DNA of 10,236 nucleotides, from NCBI GenBank assembly GCA_030613045.1, contig JAUWMS010000045.1, forward strand, positions 1 to 10,236, given 5' to 3'. How positions within the stretch are numbered: position 1 is the first letter of the stretch; each line of letters begins with the position of its first letter. The DNA is from Candidatus Latescibacterota bacterium. Lineage in GTDB: Bacteria; Latescibacterota; 4484-107. Both the position numbers and the translations under genes were made by a program. Below the pieces are notes generated by a model, which was not told where the DNA came from, did no database searches, and saw only the letters and a program-made list of their open reading frames with translations. This document shows positions 6,959-10,236 of the stretch, one piece after another.

Positions 6959-7919
6959 TTGTTTTTTCAACCACTCTCAATCGTGCGCTTCGTGCGCGCT
7001 CATTGCGCGCAACATCTTCAGCCGAGGGCTTCTCCCTGCAAACCGCCTTCAGGATACGTCGCCCTCCGCAGACACACACCGGAAGCCCCGGAGGACAGTG
7101 ACACCCCCGGATGTGCTTTCGAAAAATCGCCTTCACGGTCCGACCTTCGAGCGAATGATAGGAGAGCACCGCAAGGTGTCCTCCGGTCTTCAGCAGGAAA
7201 ATGGCCGCCTCAAGTCCTCGCTCCAATTCCCCGATCTCATCGTTTACCTCGATGCGGAGGGCCTGGAAAATCCGGGCCAGCGTTTTCTGAGGCGCGCGTC
7301 CGGGGATGACGGACACGATGGCTTCCCGCAACTGTGAGGTGCGCTCGAAAGGGCTCCTATTGCGAAGCGTGCAGATCCGGCGTGCGATCCGGCGCGACCA
7401 TCGCTCCTCCCCGTAACGACGGAACAGATCGAAAAGCGCCTGCTCCGAATAGCTGTTCACCACATCCGCCGCAGTCCGAGTGCGCTCCGTTTGCCCCATG
7501 CGCATGTCCAGGGGGCCATCCTGCCGGTAGCTGAATCCTCGTCCGGCGCGATCTATCTGATGGGAGGAAACTCCGAGATCGAACAACACACCGGATACTT
7601 CCTCAATTTTCAGCGCCTTCAACATCGTTCCCATCTCCGAAAAGGTTCCCTGCTTTAAGATCACGCGATCCCCGAATCGCCGCAAACGGTCCGCCGCCGC
7701 CGCAAGCGCTTCCTCGTCCCGATCTATGCCGATCAATCGCCCCTGCTCCGTCAAATGACCCAACAGCGCCTCCGCGTGCCCCCCTCCTCCGAGGGTAGCG
7801 TCCACGTAAATGCCGCCTCTGTCCGTCATCCAGTGGCCGACTACCTCCTCCCGCATCACCGGGAGATGATAGAGAGGACGACTCCCACATCTCTGATCAA
7901 AGGAGATTTTCGATTCCAA
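6945..7919 (-). CDS. rsmH: 16S rRNA (cytosine(1402)-N(4))-methyltransferase RsmH
   Basis: RsmH (MraW) uses S-adenosylmethionine to N4-methylate C1402 of 16S rRNA in the ribosomal P site. The 324-residue protein is of usual length. It shows YHLPVMREEV (17-26), the SAM-binding motif DATLGGGGHAEALL (40-53), IGIDRDEEAL (63-72), VLFDLGVSSHQID (111-123), GFSYRQDGPLDMRM (128-141), the VLSYHSLEGR motif and a late Cys-rich segment (CHCPPGLPVCVCGG), typical of RsmH tails. The start appears to be TTG at 7919: no ATG or GTG in frame precedes the conserved N-terminal YHLPVM block closely enough, and the frame overlaps the mraZ end by 23 bases with no strong ribosome site, which suggests translational coupling to mraZ. 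The final residues TMSNE and the stop are encoded by a heptamer repeat. Confidence 0.96.
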   Translation of the reverse strand: MESKISFDQRCGSRPLYHLPVMREEVVGHWMTDRGGIYVDATLGGGGHAEALLGHLTEQGRLIGIDRDEEALAAAADRLRRFGDRVILKQGTFSEMGTMLKALKIEEVSGVLFDLGVSSHQIDRAGRGFSYRQDGPLDMRMGQTERTRTAADVVNSYSEQALFDLFRRYGEERWSRRIARRICTLRNRSPFERTSQLREAIVSVIPGRAPQKTLARIFQALRIEVNDEIGELERGLEAAIFLLKTGGHLAVLSYHSLEGRTVKAIFRKHIRGCHCPPGLPVCVCGGRRILKAVCREKPSAEDVARNERARSARLRVVEKTMSNE

Positions 7920-8349
7920 TGTTTTCCGCCGTCTCCACGAAGTGTTCGTCTGCGTCTTTCATGTACTGCTCGTATCGCTCCGGATTCCACAACTCGAACT
8001 TACCCAACACCCCGATTGCCGTGGCCTGATTTTCGATGCCCGCTATCTCCAATAGATTCTTGGGAATCGCGATCCGTCCCTGACGATCCACCTTGGTCTG
8101 CGCAGCCTGAGAGAGGAGGAGGCGTATAAACTGACGATCATTCTTCTTCGTCGAGGAAAGACGCCGCAACCCGTCCTTGACCCGATTCCAGTCATCCAAC
8201 CCATACACCGACAGACAACCGTCCAGGCCAGGCGTCACCACAAACGTATCGTGGGCTTCTTCCGGAAGTGCCTTCCGAAAGGCAGCGGGCACATAGAGCC
8301 GCCCCTTTGGATCGATCGCATTATCGTGTTTGCCGTAAAAATCCGCCAT
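7897..8349 (-). CDS. mraZ: Transcriptional regulator MraZ
   Basis: MraZ is the DNA-binding regulator usually first in the dcw cluster. It forms a ring-shaped oligomer with SpoVT/AbrB-like folds and binds tandem boxes upstream of its own gene. The 150-residue protein has the two family half-domains, each with the DxxxR signature: DPKGR at 13-17 followed by LYVPAAFR, and DRQGR at 88-92 followed by IAIPKNLLE. The N-terminal segment FYGKHDNAIDPKGR is typical. The ATG at 8349 has GAGG eight bases upstream. A candidate MraZ operator and promoter lie about 280-330 bp upstream (8624-8681), so the gene seems to have a leader of roughly 300 bases and to be autoregulated. It overlaps rsmH by 23 bp. Confidence 0.96.
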   Translation of the reverse strand: MADFYGKHDNAIDPKGRLYVPAAFRKALPEEAHDTFVVTPGLDGCLSVYGLDDWNRVKDGLRRLSSTKKNDRQFIRLLLSQAAQTKVDRQGRIAIPKNLLEIAGIENQATAIGVLGKFELWNPERYEQYMKDADEHFVETAENIGIENLL

Positions 8350-8390
8350 CGGGGTTTCCTCAATACAGGACGATTATTCTTTCATTTTGC

Positions 8391-8415
8391 TTTGCGTTCT
8401 TCGCGTCTTTGCGGT
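8391..8415. repeat. Short degenerate tandem repeat in the mraZ leader
   Basis: Three units resemble each other: TTTGCGTTC, TTCGCGTC, TTTGCGGT, with a spacing of 8-9 bases. The block lies 42-66 bases upstream of the mraZ start codon, within the predicted untranslated leader. It is a different family from the period-7 arrays in the rest of the cluster. No function can be assigned. Confidence 0.55.
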
Positions 8416-8446
8416 ACTTTTTTGATTTTTTTCGATTGAATCCATC

Positions 8447-8475
8447 TTGACAAATCGCCGCTTCGGTCTTATATT
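8447..8475 (+). promoter_or_regulatory. Near-consensus sigma-70-type promoter, plus strand
   Basis: TTGACA (8447-8452), a 17-base spacer, then TATATT (8470-8475): eleven of twelve positions match the consensus. Transcription would start near 8482 and run right, away from mraZ and toward alr, 520 bases before the alr start codon. It lies inside the predicted mraZ leader and faces the mraZ promoter, so the two transcripts would overlap by about 165 bases. It could drive alr from a long leader, or a short antisense or regulatory RNA. A T7 tract follows at 8664-8670, with a 7-bp inverted repeat (8618-8624/8656-8662) just before it. Confidence 0.6.
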
Positions 8476-8623
8476 AGTCACACTTCCCACGAAGCCGGGC
8501 GTTTATTTGAGCAAAGATCTTCTTCACTGCGAAGTGCGGGATCAGGAGGAAAGGGCTTTCTGATTTCGGGACTTTTGGTAACACCTTGAAACTCAAAAAA
8601 TTACAACCCAGAACCATCATTAT

Positions 8624-8650
8624 CCACTTTGCACCACTTTGCACCACCCG
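8624..8650 (-). promoter_or_regulatory. Candidate MraZ operator: three boxes with 10-bp period
   Basis: On the minus strand three 7-base boxes are spaced by the same three bases: CGGGTGG (8650-8644), TGC, AAAGTGG (8640-8634), TGC, AAAGTGG (8630-8624). This matches the MraZ box reported in mycoplasmas (AAAGTG[T/G] N3 repeats). The 10-bp period also agrees with the E. coli operator of three TGGGN elements separated by five bases. The boxes start four bases downstream of the candidate -10 element and cover the predicted start point, as expected for a repressor. An inverted repeat CATTATC/GATAATG (8618-8624/8656-8662) brackets the array. Confidence 0.75.
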
Positions 8651-8653
8651 TCA

Positions 8654-8681
8654 ATGATAATGCTTTTTTTCTGAAAGTCAA
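8654..8681 (-). promoter_or_regulatory. Candidate dcw (mraZ) promoter
   Basis: On the minus strand TTGACT (8681-8676) is separated by 16 bases from TATCAT (8659-8654), each matching five of six consensus bases. A/T-rich tracts directly upstream (about 8683-8719) resemble an UP element. The predicted start point near 8647 falls in the first MraZ box. The mraZ start codon is about 298 bases downstream. This would transcribe the whole cluster; no other comparably good minus-strand promoter was seen closer to mraZ. Confidence 0.6.
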
Positions 8682-8727
8682 GAAAAAAATGCGTTCTTTT
8701 CAAAAAAAAATAAAAATAAGCACTTAG

Positions 8728-8794
8728 GTAGTAAAAATACTGCACAAAAGGGCAGTGGATTGACCCCAATAAAACCCGCGGTCATCCTCTTTTT
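8728..8794 (+). other. Possible alternative hairpins and weak terminator in the alr leader
   Basis: GTAGTA (8728-8733) can pair with TACTGC (8738-8743; one G-U pair) over an AAAA loop, or ACTGC (8739-8743) can instead pair with GCAGT (8752-8756); the two are mutually exclusive. TGACC/GGTCA (8761-8765/8780-8784) is then followed by a T5 run (8790-8794), a weak terminator-like layout. If the promoter at 8447-8475 feeds alr, this could act as an attenuator. The stems are short and could be chance. Confidence 0.2.
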
Positions 8795-8813
8795 ACATGG
8801 ATGGGAACTATGC

Positions 8814-8937
8814 AGGCACAGAGAGCATCAGCGAACGATTCCCGTGATCTGAGCCTTTTGCCGAGAGGCATAGGCGGTATCCCCAAGAACCTTCGTTCAG
8901 CAAATCAGGAAAATCACGACCAAACCACTCTGTGCCT
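8814..8937 (+). ncRNA. Candidate structured RNA or inverted-repeat element upstream of alr
   Basis: AGGCACAGAG (8814-8823) and CTCTGTGCCT (8928-8937) form a perfect 10-bp closing stem. Inside, CGTGAT plus CTGA (8843-8852) pair with TCAG and ATCACG (8905-8908, 8913-8918) around a 4-base bulge. TGCC-GAGA-GGCA (8859-8870) is a hairpin with a GNRA tetraloop, extended by GCC/GGC (8853-8855/8873-8875). GAACGA (8833-8838) could pair with TCGTTC (8893-8898) and would make a pseudoknot or an alternative fold. The GNRA loop exists only on the plus strand. It ends 64 bases before the alr start codon. I recognise no known riboswitch or RNA family. The 3' arm resembles a common CTCTGTGC-type dispersed repeat, so a small inverted-repeat element is an alternative. 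Confidence 0.3.
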
Positions 8938-9001
8938 CTGCGCCGTCGTGCCCACCTGAGTGATGCTCATTTATGATGATACGAAAACCGAAGGAGCGAC
9001 G

Positions 9002-10174
9002 ATGCGTCCGACCTACGCGGAAATCAATCTAAAGGCCATCCGAAGCAACGTCCAGGAAGTCCGGAGTGAGGTGGGCTCTCTAACCAGAATACTGGTGGCG
9101 GTGAAGGCCAATGCCTATGGCCACGGGTTGGAGCAGGTGGCTCAAGCGGTGCTGCAGGCCGGAGCCAACATGTTGGGCGTAGCCTTCCTTGAGGAGGGGA
9201 TCGAACTGAGGCGGTTGGGCATCGGAGCGCCCATCCTGATCCTCGGAAGCGAGTTGCCGGAGCGGGCCGACGAAATCGTGCGATGGGGACTGACCGCGAC
9301 GGTGTGCACGCACGAATTGGCCGTGGCGCTTTCGACGGCGGCGAGAGGACAGCATCGTAAGGTTCAGGTGCATCTCAAAGTGGATACCGGGATGGGGCGC
9401 ATCGGACTGAAGACCGGGGAGATTTCAAGTTTCCTGGAGGCGACCTCCGAACTCGATGATCTCGTTTTGGAGGGCATCTACACCCATTTCCCGGTGGCCG
9501 ATGCGTATAACGAGCGATATACCCTGGGCCAAATCCGACGTTTCACGGAGGTCGTGCGACAGTTACGAGCGCGGGGAATCCGTATCCCCATCGCCCATGC
9601 AGCCAACAGCGCGGCGACCATACGCTACCCCGACGCCCACATGGATATGGTGCGACCGGGTGTGATGATATACGGATTAGAGCCTTTCCGGGGAGCCGGC
9701 TATCAGATCCAGTTGAAACCTGCGCTGACCCTGAAATCCCACGTCTGTTTCCTCAAAACCGTACGCGCCAAAACAGCCATCGGGTATGGACGCACCTTCA
9801 TAGCCAAAAAACAATCCCGGATCGCCACGATCCCGGTAGGCTACGGAGACGGAATCCGTCGGAGCCTCTCCAATCGGGGACAGGTGCTGATCCGGGGAAA
9901 ACGAGCCCGAATCGTAGGCAACATCTGTATGGATCAGATGATGGTGGACGTGACGCAGATCAAAGGCGTGCGGGTGGAAGACGAGGTGATTCTGATCGGA
10001 GAACAGGGCGAAGAGCGCATCTCGGCGGAGGAGATCGCCCGGCTCTGCGCAACGATCAACTACGAAGTGGTGTGTGCCCTGGCCCAGCGCGTGCCGAGAG
10101 TGTATGTGGATCATTACACGACCATCGTTCCTCATACTGCACACTGCCGTGCGATAAACCGCACGGTTCGGTGA
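9002..10174 (+). CDS. alr: Alanine racemase, PLP-dependent
   Basis: Alanine racemase interconverts L- and D-alanine, supplying D-Ala for the dipeptide that MurF adds. The protein has 390 residues, a usual length. It has an N-terminal TIM barrel and a C-terminal beta domain, with the PLP lysine in AVKANAYGHG (K35), KVDTGMGRIG (126-135), HAANSAATI (199-207), RPGVMIYGL (218-226), the second catalytic residue Tyr 262 in IGYGRTF, PVGYGDGIRR (278-287) and NICMDQMMVDVT (307-318). The ATG at 9002 is chosen because AAGGAG lies five bases upstream and the family N-terminus (RPTYAEINLKAI) follows at once; upstream starts at 8960 (GTG) or 8963 (ATG) would add 14 or 13 residues lacking family similarity. 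It is divergent from the dcw cluster. A weak TATGAT at 8972-8977 could be a local -10. The tail after VPRVYVDH looks variable. Confidence 0.97.
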   Translation: MRPTYAEINLKAIRSNVQEVRSEVGSLTRILVAVKANAYGHGLEQVAQAVLQAGANMLGVAFLEEGIELRRLGIGAPILILGSELPERADEIVRWGLTATVCTHELAVALSTAARGQHRKVQVHLKVDTGMGRIGLKTGEISSFLEATSELDDLVLEGIYTHFPVADAYNERYTLGQIRRFTEVVRQLRARGIRIPIAHAANSAATIRYPDAHMDMVRPGVMIYGLEPFRGAGYQIQLKPALTLKSHVCFLKTVRAKTAIGYGRTFIAKKQSRIATIPVGYGDGIRRSLSNRGQVLIRGKRARIVGNICMDQMMVDVTQIKGVRVEDEVILIGEQGEERISAEEIARLCATINYEVVCALAQRVPRVYVDHYTTIVPHTAHCRAINRTVR

Positions 10175-10231
10175 GTGAGGCTGAAACGATTCGGCTAAGA
10201 TTTCGGCGTTTACCTTAGTCGAATCGCTCAC
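10175..10231 (+). terminator. Strong inverted repeat directly after alr
   Basis: CGATTCG-G-CTAAG (10187-10199) pairs with CTTAG-T-CGAATCG (10214-10226), a 13-bp stem with one G-U pair over a 14-base loop. GTGAG (10175-10179) and CTCAC (10227-10231) can extend it across a seven-base bulge. It begins right after the alr stop codon, a usual place for a terminator, but no T-run is seen before the window ends five bases later. It may end alr transcription from either direction or be a dispersed palindrome. Confidence 0.5.
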
Positions 10232-10236
10232 GGAGA

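Noticed and set aside
8482..8670. RNase P RNA, tmRNA or 6S RNA downstream of the plus-strand promoter
   Set aside because: The conserved RNase P and tmRNA sequence blocks are missing, and the two ends do not pair as expected for 6S RNA; only the size and promoter would fit.
8798..8848. Short 16-codon open frame starting ATGGATGGG
   Set aside because: No ribosome-binding site and no recognisable product; it overlaps the candidate structured RNA.
8871..8920. tRNA-like stretch (GGTATCCCC ... TTCGTTCAGCAAATC)
   Set aside because: No cloverleaf could be drawn, no proper T-loop or acceptor stem is present, and no CCA follows.

Overview
The window carries the front half of a division and cell-wall (dcw) cluster on the minus strand, plus a divergently oriented alanine racemase gene on the plus strand. 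Read in the direction of transcription (right to left) the cluster is mraZ - rsmH - ftsL - ftsI (a PBP with two C-terminal PASTA repeats) - murE - murF - mraY. mraY runs off the left edge. This is the classic dcw order. MurE has the DNPR motif of meso-diaminopimelate-adding enzymes, so the cell probably makes DAP-type peptidoglycan. The DNA is fairly GC-rich. No gene tells me the phylum. The many short tandem-repeat arrays and the PASTA-bearing PBP would suit an uncultured, probably diderm lineage, but that is a guess.

Layout: 1-994 mraY (minus, partial); 1092-2528 murF; 2528-4090 murE; 4165-6318 ftsI; 6408-6854 ftsL; 6945-7919 rsmH; 7897-8349 mraZ (all minus); 8350-9001 a long regulatory intergenic region; 9002-10174 alr (plus); 10175-10231 a strong inverted repeat after alr. 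MurE, MurF and MraY carry out successive steps from UDP-MurNAc-dipeptide to lipid I. Alr supplies D-Ala for the D-Ala-D-Ala that MurF adds. FtsL and FtsI belong to the septal synthesis complex. MraZ and RsmH are the usual regulator and 16S rRNA methyltransferase at the head of the cluster.

The intergenic region holds a good minus-strand promoter with two exact and one degenerate 10-bp-spaced boxes (AAAGTGG N3) at the predicted start point, matching known MraZ operators. It also holds a near-consensus plus-strand promoter that points back toward it, and possible structured RNA upstream of alr.

The most unusual feature is a set of micro-tandem arrays, nearly all of period 7. They sit at three gene junctions (murF/mraY, ftsI/murE, rsmH/ftsL) and inside murF, with an 8-bp version inside murE. 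Each array has a different unit sequence but the unit length recurs. The arrays supply stop codons and protein termini, and add short low-complexity peptides to otherwise conserved enzymes.
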